A DNA stretch of 64,000 nucleotides from assembly GCF_014656295.1 (NCBI RefSeq), contig NZ_BNCD01000015.1, positions 1 to 64,000 of the forward strand. The letters run 5' to 3'. This DNA is from Streptomyces sulfonofaciens. GTDB taxonomy: Bacteria > Actinomycetota > Actinomycetes > Streptomycetales > Streptomycetaceae. Positions 54,594 to 62,809 of this stretch are shown one piece after another. The notes beneath the pieces are model-generated. The model ran no database searches. It had not been told where the DNA came from and worked only from the letters and a program-made list of their open reading frames with translations. Both the position numbers and the translations under genes were made by a program. Every line of letters begins with the position of its first letter. Positions within the stretch are counted from its first letter, which is position 1.

Positions 54594-55364
54594 ATGGGAC
54601 GCCTCGTACCCGCAGTCACCCGGGCTCTGGACATCCTGGAGCTCTTCCTCGACGGCGACGGCACCCTGTCCGCGCCCGAGATCGTCCGCAAGCTGCAACT
54701 GCCCCGCACCACCGTGCACGAGCTGGTGACCACACTGGTCGCCCGCTCCTACCTCGTGCCCCTGCCGGACACACCGGGCCGCTACCGGCTGGGCGTCCGC
54801 CCCTACCAGCTCGGCAGCCGCTACGCGGAACAGCTCGACCTGGCGGCGGAGGGCCGGCAGGTGGCCCGGCTGGTCGCGGAGACCTGCGACGAGACGGTGC
54901 ACGTCGCCATCCTGGAGGACACCGACGTCATCTACATCGCCAAGGTGGACTCCACCCACGCGGTGCGGATGGTATCCGCCGCGGGCCGCAGGCTGCCCGC
55001 GCACTGCACCTCGGTCGGCAAGATGCTGCTGGCCTCGCTCCCGGAGGCCGAACTCGCCGCGCGGATCCCGGACGACGCCCGCCTCAGCGCGATGACGCCG
55101 AACAGCATCACCGACCCGGCCGCGCTGCGCACCGCACTCGTGGAGATCCGGGCCCGCGGCACCGCGGTCGAAAGCCGTGAGTCGAACCCGGACGTGAGCT
55201 GCGTGGCGGCCCCCGTGCGCGACCGCTCGGGACGGGTCGTCGCCGCGCTGTCGATCTCCGTGCCGATGAGCCGCTGGAGCGACGAGCGGCGCGCGGAGCT
55301 GGCGAGGCTCGCCGCCAAGGGCGCCGCCGACCTGTCGGAGCGACTCGGGTACCGGGGGGTGTGA
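54594..55364 (+). CDS. IclR-family transcriptional regulator
   Basis: The product is 256 aa. The N-terminal winged helix is AVTRALDILELFLDGDGTLS, EIVRKLQLPRTTVHELVTTL. The C-terminal effector domain has VIYIAKVDSTHAVRM, LPAHCTSVGKMLLASL and VSCVAAPVRDRSGRVVAALS. The next gene (SMP-30-like) starts 4 bases after its stop, so it probably senses a sugar acid and controls this unit. Confidence 0.92.
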   Translation: MGRLVPAVTRALDILELFLDGDGTLSAPEIVRKLQLPRTTVHELVTTLVARSYLVPLPDTPGRYRLGVRPYQLGSRYAEQLDLAAEGRQVARLVAETCDETVHVAILEDTDVIYIAKVDSTHAVRMVSAAGRRLPAHCTSVGKMLLASLPEAELAARIPDDARLSAMTPNSITDPAALRTALVEIRARGTAVESRESNPDVSCVAAPVRDRSGRVVAALSISVPMSRWSDERRAELARLAAKGAADLSERLGYRGV

Positions 55365-55368
55365 GGTG

Positions 55369-56247
55369 ATGGGCAGCGCTTTCGAGGTCGCCGTACCGGC
55401 CCGGGCCACCCTCGGCGAGGGCCCCACCTGGGATCCGGCCGCCCGGCGGTTGATCTGGGTCGACATCCTCGGCGCCCGGGTCCACGGCTTCGACCCCGTC
55501 TCCGGCCGCCGCACGGTCTGGGCCACCGAGCAGCACGTGGGCGCGGCCAAGCCCCGCGCGGGCGGCGGCCTGGTCGTCAACCTCCGCGACGGTGTCGGCG
55601 CCTACGCCCCCGCGGGCCCCGGCGGCGACGGCCCGCCCGGTGCCTTCCGCTGGCTGCACCGCGCACCGGTGCCCGGCGTACGCGGCAATGACGCGGCGGT
55701 CGGCCCGGACGGCTCGCTGTGGGCCGGCACCATGGACTACGGCGAGGCGCCGGGGCGCGGCTCCCTGACCCGCATCGCCCCCGACGGCACCGCGACCCGT
55801 GTCCTCGACGGGGTCACCGTCAGCAACGGCATCGGCTGGAGCCCCGACGGGCGCCTGATGTACTACATCGACACCCCCACCCGCCGCATCGACGTCTTCG
55901 ACGTGGCGGACGGCGGCGCACGGGTCACCGGCCGGCGGGAGCTGGCCACCGTCGAGGAGGGCGCCGGGTTCCCGGACGGGCTCACCGTCGACGCGGAAGG
56001 CTGTGTGTGGGTGGCGCTCTGGGACGGCGCGGCGGTGCGCCGATACACGCCGGCCGGCCGGCTCGACCGCGTGGTGGAGCTGCCGGTGCGGCGGCCCACG
56101 GCGGCCGCTTTCGGCGGCGCCGGCCTCACCGACCTCTACATCACCACCGCCCGCGCCGGGCTCAGCGCCCCGCACCCGCTGTCCGGGTCGCTGCTGGTGG
56201 TCCCTGACGCGGGCCGGGGCCTGCCGCAGCCGTCCTTCGCGGGCTGA
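55369..56247 (+). CDS. SMP-30/gluconolactonase-family lactonase
   Basis: The product is 292 aa. It is a six-bladed propeller with the family metal ligands: LGEGPTWDP (Glu), RGNDAAVGPDG (Asn), VSNGIGWSPDG (Asn) and GFPDGLTVD (Asp). It should hydrolyse a sugar-derived lactone in the cytoplasm. The ATG at 55369 is preferred; a GTG at 55366 directly precedes it. It is coupled to the IclR gene. Confidence 0.9.
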   Translation: MGSAFEVAVPARATLGEGPTWDPAARRLIWVDILGARVHGFDPVSGRRTVWATEQHVGAAKPRAGGGLVVNLRDGVGAYAPAGPGGDGPPGAFRWLHRAPVPGVRGNDAAVGPDGSLWAGTMDYGEAPGRGSLTRIAPDGTATRVLDGVTVSNGIGWSPDGRLMYYIDTPTRRIDVFDVADGGARVTGRRELATVEEGAGFPDGLTVDAEGCVWVALWDGAAVRRYTPAGRLDRVVELPVRRPTAAAFGGAGLTDLYITTARAGLSAPHPLSGSLLVVPDAGRGLPQPSFAG

Positions 56248-56390
56248 AACAGGTGTGGAATTGCCATATGACGGGCGCCGGATCGAGGGTCGGGAAGCCC
56301 TGCGTGCATACTTCGGTTCTCGGCCGGTGGACCGCTTGTCCCGGCGGATGTCGTGTAGCGGTCAGTGAGGTGACGGCTGAAGGGGTTGGA

Positions 56391-57284
56391 CTATCCGTTG
56401 TGTGCTTCGAGCTCGGTCGCCAGCGTCTGTTGGGTGGCCGCCCACGACGCCAGGAGCGCTAGATTGTCAGCGGTCGGTGTGCCCGCAGGTGCGGTGTAGA
56501 CGTTGAGGTGCAGGCCGGGTTCGGTGGGCAATACCAGGGACTCGACGTCCAGGTCGAGCCGGCCGACGATCGGATGGCGCACACGCTTGCGGCCGGACCG
56601 GTGCAGCCGCACGTCCTGAGATGCCCACCGCTGCCGAAACAGCTCACTGCACGTCGACAGTTCGCCGACCAGGGCAATCAGCTCCTCGTCGTGCGGATTG
56701 CGGCCGGATTCCATGCGCAGCTTCGCGGCCACGTCACCGGCAATTCGGTCGTAGTCGACAAAGAAATCTCTGGCCGCCTCGGGGCTCAGATAGACGAACC
56801 GCGCTGCGTTCGCGGGCCGTCGCGGGTCGGCCAGCACCGGTGAATACAGCGCGCGAGCGAGTTGATTCATGGCGAGCACGTCGTAACGGCCGCTACTGAT
56901 CCAGGCCGGCGCATCGGAGATCGCGTCGAGCACCTGCTGCAGCGTCGGGCGCACCGTCACGGCAGGCCTCCGCCGGCGTGGGCTGCTGGGGACCGTGGAC
57001 TGGCGCGCGAGGTGGAACAGGTGGTCGCGCTCGGCTTCGTCGAGTTGCAAGGCAGAGGCCAACGCGTCGAGCACGCCATCGGAGGCACCAGCGAGGCTGC
57101 CGCGCTCCATGCGCACGTAGTAGTCGACCGATACGCCCGCCAGTAGCGCTACCTCCTCGCGGCGCAGACCTTTGACCCGACGGTTGCCGCCGTAAGCGGG
57201 CAGGCCCGCCTGCTCGGGTGCGATGCGGGCGCGACGCGAACTGAGGAACTCCCGGATCTCGGTGCGTAGATCCACCGTAGCCAT
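56391..57284 (-). CDS. XRE-type regulator with MmyB-like ligand domain
   Basis: The product is 297 aa. The helix-turn-helix is KGLRREEVALLAGVSVDYYVRMERG. A MmyB-like sensor domain follows (NQLARALYSPVLADPRRPANAARFVYL, PTEPGLHLNVYTAPAGTP). It lies 26 bases downstream of an SDR gene on the same strand. Its base composition is clearly lower in GC than the surroundings, suggesting transfer. Such pairs usually regulate the adjacent reductase. Confidence 0.9.
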   Translation of the reverse strand: MATVDLRTEIREFLSSRRARIAPEQAGLPAYGGNRRVKGLRREEVALLAGVSVDYYVRMERGSLAGASDGVLDALASALQLDEAERDHLFHLARQSTVPSSPRRRRPAVTVRPTLQQVLDAISDAPAWISSGRYDVLAMNQLARALYSPVLADPRRPANAARFVYLSPEAARDFFVDYDRIAGDVAAKLRMESGRNPHDEELIALVGELSTCSELFRQRWASQDVRLHRSGRKRVRHPIVGRLDLDVESLVLPTEPGLHLNVYTAPAGTPTADNLALLASWAATQQTLATELEAHNG

Positions 57285-57310
57285 CCCCTCACCGTAAGCC
57301 CGTCCGCAGC

Positions 57311-58117
57311 CTAAGGAGTACCCGTTGCGGTCGTCGCGACGCCGCCGTCCACCGGGATGATGGCGCCCGTGAGGTAGGACCCGGCCCGGCTGGCGAGAAA
57401 CACGGCGATACCCGCCATGTCGTCGTCGCGGCCGAGCCGGCGCAGAGGGGCCGCCGCTGAGATCGTGTCCCCGATGGCATCGAGCGTGGACGCCATCATC
57501 TGCGACGGGAACACTCCCGGTGCTACCGCGTTCACCGTGACGTGCTGTGGGCCCAGCTCCCTGGCGAGCACTCTGGTGAGTTGATGGAGTGCTGCCTTGC
57601 TGCTGGCGTACGAGTAGTTGGGCGCCTGGGCGACGTGGATGGCGGCGATACTGCCGATGTTGACGATCCGCGCGGGATCATCGGCGGTGCCCGCCCTGCG
57701 AAGTGCGGGGAGCAGCGCCTGCACGAGCCAGAACGGCGACTTGAGGTTGAGGTCGATCACTGCGTCCCAGCCCTCGTCCGGGAACGTCGCCAGCGGCTCG
57801 CGCCACATCGCTCCCGCGTTGTTGACAAGGATGTCCAGAAAGCCCGAGTCGGCCTTGACGAGATCAGCGAGGCGCTGACACTCGTCGCGCCTGGACAGGT
57901 CGGCGGGAATTGCTCTGACGTCGCCGAATTCGGACAACAGTTGCTGTGCCTCCGCGCACGCGTCTGCCTTGCGTGAGCTGATAACGACGCGGGCGCCCGC
58001 CTGGAGAAGGCCGCGCGCTATCATCATCCCAATGCCCCTGGTGCCGCCAGTGACAAGGGCGTACTTCCCACTCAGATCGAAGAGTTCTATGTGAGTGGTG
58101 AATTGGTCGTCCGCCAT
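57311..58117 (-). CDS. Short-chain dehydrogenase/reductase
   Basis: The product is 268 aa. It is a classical SDR: ALVTGGTRGIGMMIA, DILVNNAGAM, Ser in VNIGSIAAIH, Tyr/Lys in SYASSKAALHQL, and the tail TGAIIPVDGGVA. It precedes the XRE regulator in a probable two-gene unit. Its GC content is lower than the bulk of the window. The substrate is unknown. Confidence 0.92.
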   Translation of the reverse strand: MADDQFTTHIELFDLSGKYALVTGGTRGIGMMIARGLLQAGARVVISSRKADACAEAQQLLSEFGDVRAIPADLSRRDECQRLADLVKADSGFLDILVNNAGAMWREPLATFPDEGWDAVIDLNLKSPFWLVQALLPALRRAGTADDPARIVNIGSIAAIHVAQAPNYSYASSKAALHQLTRVLARELGPQHVTVNAVAPGVFPSQMMASTLDAIGDTISAAAPLRRLGRDDDMAGIAVFLASRAGSYLTGAIIPVDGGVATTATGTP

Positions 58118-58548
58118 TGGTCTCCGTCCCTATTGTCGCGGGAAGAATGCGCCCGCACGGTAGCGCGTTCGGTGCAGCCGGAATTGAACTGATGAGGGTA
58201 GAGCTTCAGTGCGTGCCCATGGAGTTTTGCCGTTTTCGGCTCAACCAGGTTGACAAGCGTCTTGGACGGCTGGAAGACCCTGGTGATACAGGTACTGTGA
58301 GAGCCCCCCTGCCCGGCGCTGTGGACTTGCGCGTTCGAGGTCCTTCTCGTCGCCAGCTCGGCGGTCTTGGTCTGGAAGAAGCGTCGGAGGTCCGGGTGCT
58401 GGTGAGTCAGGTGCCAGTGCTTGACGTTGGCTTCGATGGCCAGTTGAGAGACGTGAAGGCGGCCCGCACCCATCCCCTGGTGCGGGCCGCCGCTCTCGGC
58501 GGGTCCCGCCCGGCAGGACCCGCGGGGCCGCCCGTGCCCCGACCGCCG
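58118..58548. other. 431-base low-GC gap without a recognised gene
   Basis: The left half is distinctly less GC-rich, like the SDR/XRE pair, and may be the edge of a transferred segment. Frames open on both strands (for example minus 58087-58473) lack a recognisable domain or ribosome site. The right end is the trailer of the GH51 gene. Confidence 0.4.
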
Positions 58549-60087
58549 TCACACCAGGCGCACGACGTTCCAGGACAGCGGTTCGAGAACCGTGCGCAGA
58601 CGACCCTCCGCGAGCGTGGTCCCGGCCACCGGACGGGGTGTCACACGATCGGGCGCATCACGGGTGTTGCGGGCCTCGGGGTCCGCGTCGGCGAGGACGG
58701 TGTGCTCGACCACCCGGGTCACCCCGAGGCCGTGCAGGGTCACGTCGAGGGGCAGCGATCCGTGCTGATCGCGGTTGACCGCGAAGACGGTGACGGCGCC
58801 GGTGTCCGGGTCCCGCACCGCCGTCGCCTGTAGCAGCGGCACCTCGCCGTACGCCGCGGTGCGGTGTGCCGGCGCCCTCACCCGGACGTCGAGCACCTGG
58901 CCGCGACCGTACCGGGAGACCTGTGCGAAGGGGTGGAAGGTGGTCTGCCGCCAGGCCGGACCGCCGGGCTCCGTCATGATCGGCGCTATCACGTTGACCA
59001 ACTGCGCCAGGCACGCCACCCGCACCCGGTCCGCGTGCCGCAGCAGCGCGATCAGCAGCGATCCGACGACGACGGCGTCGGTGACCGAGTAGTGGTCCTC
59101 CAGCAGCCGCGGCGCCTCGGGCCACTCGGCGGAGGGTTCCGCGGTGGCCTCGTGGAACCTGCTCATGTACCAGACGTTCCACTCGTCGAAGGAGAGGTCG
59201 ATCCGCTTGCCCGACTTCAGCCGGGCGCCCACGTGGTCGCAGGTGGCGACGACGTTCTCGATGAACGACTCCATGTCCACGGCCGAGGCCAGGAACGAGT
59301 CGCGGTCGCCGTCCACCTCCTCGTAGTAGGCGTGCAGCGAGACGTAGTCGACCAGTTCGTAGACCTCTTCGAGGACGGTGGCCTCCCAGGCGCCGAACGT
59401 GGGCATCGCCTGGTGGGAGCTGCCGCAGGCCACCAGTTGCACGGCCGGGTCGAGACGGCGCATGGCGCGCGCCGTCTCGGCGGCCAGCCGGCCGTACTCC
59501 CGGGCGGTCTTGGCGCCGATCTGCCAGGACCCGTCCATCTCGTTGCCCAGGCACCACAGCCGGATCCCGAACGGCTCCTCGTCGCCGTGCGCCCTGCGCA
59601 GCCCGGACAGCTCGGTGCCGCCAGGATGGTTGGCGTACTCCTGGAGCCGCAGCGCGTCGGCGACGCCGCGCGTGCCGAGGTTCACGGCGAGCATGGGCTC
59701 CGCCTCCGGGCCGAGGCGGCGTACGAAGGCGATGAACTCGCTCAGCCCGAAGCGGTTGGTCTCGGTGGAGTGCCAGGCCGGATCGAGGCGGCGCGGGCGC
59801 TCCTCGACGGGGCCGACCGAGTCCTCCCAGCGGTAGCCGGAGACGAAGTTGCCGCCCGGGTAGCGCACGGTGGTCACGCCCAGCTCGCGGACCAGCTCCA
59901 GGACGTCGGTGCGCAGCCCCGCCCCGTCGGCCGCCGGATGGCCCGGCTCGAAGACGCCCGAGTACACACAGCGCCCCAGGTGCTCCACGAAGGAGCCGAA
60001 GAGCCGCGGGTCGACCTCGCCGACGGTGAAGTCGGCGTCCAGGGTGAAGCGGGCGTTTCCGGCGGCGTGGGAGGCGGCGTCAGGCAC
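58549..60087 (-). CDS. Alpha-L-arabinofuranosidase, GH51
   Basis: The product is 512 aa. GH51 features are PRLFGSFVEHLGRCVYSGVF, VRYPGGNFVSGYRWEDSVG, acid/base Glu in WCLGNEMDGSW and nucleophile Glu in DLSFDEWNVWY. No signal peptide, so it acts in the cytoplasm on imported arabino-oligosaccharides. The GTG at 60087 overlaps the stop of the aldose epimerase gene by 8 bases. Confidence 0.95.
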   Translation of the reverse strand: MPDAASHAAGNARFTLDADFTVGEVDPRLFGSFVEHLGRCVYSGVFEPGHPAADGAGLRTDVLELVRELGVTTVRYPGGNFVSGYRWEDSVGPVEERPRRLDPAWHSTETNRFGLSEFIAFVRRLGPEAEPMLAVNLGTRGVADALRLQEYANHPGGTELSGLRRAHGDEEPFGIRLWCLGNEMDGSWQIGAKTAREYGRLAAETARAMRRLDPAVQLVACGSSHQAMPTFGAWEATVLEEVYELVDYVSLHAYYEEVDGDRDSFLASAVDMESFIENVVATCDHVGARLKSGKRIDLSFDEWNVWYMSRFHEATAEPSAEWPEAPRLLEDHYSVTDAVVVGSLLIALLRHADRVRVACLAQLVNVIAPIMTEPGGPAWRQTTFHPFAQVSRYGRGQVLDVRVRAPAHRTAAYGEVPLLQATAVRDPDTGAVTVFAVNRDQHGSLPLDVTLHGLGVTRVVEHTVLADADPEARNTRDAPDRVTPRPVAGTTLAEGRLRTVLEPLSWNVVRLV

Positions 60088-61270
60088 GGAAGAGGTACTC
60101 CGTGGTCGAGCGGTAGGTCTCGCCGGGACGCAGCACCGTCGAGGGGAACGACGGCTGGTTCGGCGAGTCCGGGAAGTGCTGGGTCTCCAGCGCGAGCCCG
60201 TCGCCCTGCCGGTAGAGGCGGCCCGAGGTGCCGAGCAGGGACCCGTCGTTGTCGATGGAGTTGCCCGAGTAGAACTGCACGCCGGGTTCCGTGGTCGCGA
60301 TCCGCACGGTGCGCCCCGAGCCCGGGTCGCGCAGGACGGCGACCTGCCGGGGCCGGGCGGTGATGCCCTTGTCGAACACCCAGTTGTGGTCGAACCCGCG
60401 TGCCCTGCGGAGCTGGTCGTGGTCGGCGCGGATGTCGCGGCCCACCGGCTTGCCCGCTCTGAAGTCGAACGGGGTGCCCCTGACCTGCGCGAGTTCGCCG
60501 GTGGGAATGAGCGTGGCGTCGACGGGGGTGTAGCGGGAGGCGTCCAGGGCCAGCTCGTGCCCGTAGACGTCGCCGCTGCCCTCACCGGCGAGGTTGAAGT
60601 AGGTGTGGTTGGTGAGGTTGACGACGGTGGGCTTGTCGGTGGTCGCCAGGTAGTCGATGCGCCAGCTCGCGTCCGCGGTGAGGGTGTAGGTGACGCGCAC
60701 CGTGAGGGTGCCCGGGTAGCCCATCTCGCCGTCCGCGCTGACGTAGTCGAGGACGAGGCCCACGCCGCTGCGGTCGGCGAACGGGGCCACGTCCCACACC
60801 CGCTTGTCGAAGCCCTGGGTGCCGCCGTGCAGGCTGTTGTCGCCGTCGTTCTGCGGCAGTTGGTACCCGGTGCCGTCCAGGGTGAAGCGGCCGTGCGCGA
60901 TGCGGTTGCCGTACCGGCCGATCAGCGCTCCGAAGTAGGTGGTGGACGCCAGGTACTCGTCGAGCGTGCCGAAGCCGAGGGCGACGTTCGCGTACCGGCC
61001 CGAGCGGTCGGGCAGCTCCAGGCTCTGGACGGTGCCGCCGTAGCTCAGCACCTTCATGCGGATGCCGCCGTGCTCCAGGGTCCAGCGGTCCACCGCGGTG
61101 CCGTCGGGGAGCGAGCCGAAGGGCTCCTTCGTGGGGACGCGGCCCGTTCGGCTCCCCGCCGGGGCGGTCCCCGCGGCGCCGGTGGCGGCGCGGGCGGTGC
61201 CGCCTGCCGCGGTCGTCGCGGCGGCGGTGCCCGCCGCCCCGGCCAGGATGGTGCGCCTGCTCGTGGTCAT
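60080..61270 (-). CDS. Tat-exported aldose 1-epimerase
   Basis: The product is 396 aa. A twin-arginine signal (TTSRRTILAGAAG) opens it. The epimerase core has GRYGNRIAHG, catalytic His in DNSLHGGTQGFDK and NLTNHTYFNLAG, and the Glu in LALETQHFPDSPN. It interconverts alpha and beta sugar anomers outside the membrane, probably ahead of uptake by the ABC transporter encoded upstream. It is coupled to the GH51 gene. Confidence 0.92.
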   Translation of the reverse strand: MTTSRRTILAGAAGTAAATTAAGGTARAATGAAGTAPAGSRTGRVPTKEPFGSLPDGTAVDRWTLEHGGIRMKVLSYGGTVQSLELPDRSGRYANVALGFGTLDEYLASTTYFGALIGRYGNRIAHGRFTLDGTGYQLPQNDGDNSLHGGTQGFDKRVWDVAPFADRSGVGLVLDYVSADGEMGYPGTLTVRVTYTLTADASWRIDYLATTDKPTVVNLTNHTYFNLAGEGSGDVYGHELALDASRYTPVDATLIPTGELAQVRGTPFDFRAGKPVGRDIRADHDQLRRARGFDHNWVFDKGITARPRQVAVLRDPGSGRTVRIATTEPGVQFYSGNSIDNDGSLLGTSGRLYRQGDGLALETQHFPDSPNQPSFPSTVLRPGETYRSTTEYLFRA

Positions 61271-61579
61271 GTGCAGCTCCTGCCTTCCTCGATGTTCTGG
61301 TTGCCGTTCCGACCGGAGGCGGTCCGGGCGGGCCCGGCGGCTCCGCCGGGGCCCGCCGCGCGTCCCCCGCGCTCCTGCGAGGCGGGCGCGCCCCGTCAGG
61401 GGCGCGGGTGACCACGACGGGACCGGCAGTCGCCGCCGGCCCGGGGGGACTGCTCGGGGCGCGGCCGGACCACCGCGGCCGGTGGACGGCCGCTCGCGCC
61501 CCGCGGCGCGGCCACGCCACGGGGCGCGAGCGCCGCGGCCCCGCGGGCACCCGGGGGCGCCGTGGGCCGCGAAGGGCCC
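61271..61579. other. 309-base spacer inside the sugar operon
   Basis: Between the permease (stop 61580) and the epimerase start. It is GC-rich and holds a hairpin (61387-61406) but no gene. Confidence 0.4.
61387..61406 (-). terminator. Hairpin between permease and epimerase genes
   Basis: An 8-bp perfect stem (61387-61394 with 61399-61406) closes a GTCA loop. It may partly terminate the transporter transcript before the enzyme genes. Confidence 0.5.
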
Positions 61580-62809
61580 CTACCGTCCTGCCCTGCGCTT
61601 GTTCCATACGTCGAAGCCGACCGCGGTCAGCAGCACCAGGCCCTTGATGACCTGCTGGTAGTCGGTTCCGACCCCGACCAGCGACATACCGTTGTTGAGC
61701 ACGCCGAGGACCAGGCCGCCGATCACCGCGCCCAGCACCGAGCCGACGCCGCCGCTCATCGACGCACCGCCGATGAACGCCGCGGCGATCGCCTCCAGCT
61801 CGAAGTTCAGACCCGCGTTCGGTGTCGCCGCGTTCAGCCGTGCCGCGTAGACACAGCCCGCGAGGGCCGCGAGCACGCCCATGGTGACGAAGACCAGGAA
61901 CGTCACCCGCTTGTCCTTCACGCCCGAGAGCATCGCCGCGGCCTTGTTGCCGCCGAGCGCGTACACGTGCCGGCCGACCACCGCGTTGCGCATCACGTAG
62001 CCGAGCCCGATCAGCAGCGCGCACATGATCAGCAGCACCACCGGCACGCCGTGGAAGCTCGCCAGCGTCAGCGTGAACGCCACCACCGCGGCCGTGATCG
62101 CCCCGCACTTGAGCGCCCACAGCCCGACCGGCACCACTTCGAGCTCGTACCTGAGCTGCCGCCGCCGGTCGCGCCACTGCTGCACCAGCAGCCAGACCAC
62201 CACGACCAGGCCGATCACCAGGGTCGGGTTGTGGTACTGGGTGTAGGGGCCCATCTCCGGGATGAAGCCCTGCGCGATGTCCTGGAAACCGCCGGGGAAC
62301 GGGGCGATCGACTGCCCTTCGAGGATGATCTGCGTCAGGCCCCTGAAGAGCAGCATCCCGGCCAGCGTCACGATGAAGGACGGTATGCCCACGTAGGCGA
62401 TGAAGAACCCCTGCCAGGCCCCGGCCACCGCGCCGATCAGCAGGGAGAGCAGCAGCGCCGGCACCCACGGCATATCGTTCTTGATCATCAGGACGCCGGC
62501 CACCGAGCCCACGAACGCCACCAGCGAGCCCACCGACAGGTCGATGTGGCCCGCGATGATGACGATCATCATGCCCATGGCAAGAATAAGGATGTAGCTG
62601 TTCTGCTGGACCAGGTTGGAGACGTTGTTGGGCAGCAGCAGGGTGCCGTCCGTCCATATCTCGAACAGCACGACGATGAAGGCCAGTGCGACCAGCATGC
62701 CGTACTGGCGCATGTTCGTGCGCAGGCTGTGCAGCAGGGCCGTTCCGGTGGACGGGATGACCGCCTGCGGGACCGGCGGATCGCTGGGCGGTGTGGTCGT
62801 GGTGCTCAT
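61580..62809 (-). CDS. Sugar ABC transporter permease (MmsB/XylH type)
   Basis: The product is 409 aa with about ten membrane helices. Family marks are GHIDLSVGSLVAFVGSVAG, PSFIVTLAGMLLFRGLTQ, GRHVYALGGNKAAAMLSGV and AAFIGGASMSGGVGSVLGA. It is the long form (409 aa), as in multiple-monosaccharide and xylose permeases. The ATG at 62809 overlaps the stop of the ATPase gene (ATGA). Confidence 0.95.
   Translation of the reverse strand: MSTTTTPPSDPPVPQAVIPSTGTALLHSLRTNMRQYGMLVALAFIVVLFEIWTDGTLLLPNNVSNLVQQNSYILILAMGMMIVIIAGHIDLSVGSLVAFVGSVAGVLMIKNDMPWVPALLLSLLIGAVAGAWQGFFIAYVGIPSFIVTLAGMLLFRGLTQIILEGQSIAPFPGGFQDIAQGFIPEMGPYTQYHNPTLVIGLVVVVWLLVQQWRDRRRQLRYELEVVPVGLWALKCGAITAAVVAFTLTLASFHGVPVVLLIMCALLIGLGYVMRNAVVGRHVYALGGNKAAAMLSGVKDKRVTFLVFVTMGVLAALAGCVYAARLNAATPNAGLNFELEAIAAAFIGGASMSGGVGSVLGAVIGGLVLGVLNNGMSLVGVGTDYQQVIKGLVLLTAVGFDVWNKRRAGR

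Noticed and set aside
58087..58473. Minus-strand ORF of 128 codons in the low-GC gap
   Set aside because: It overlaps the SDR start, has no ribosome site and no recognised domain. It could hide a relic, but the evidence is too weak to call a gene.
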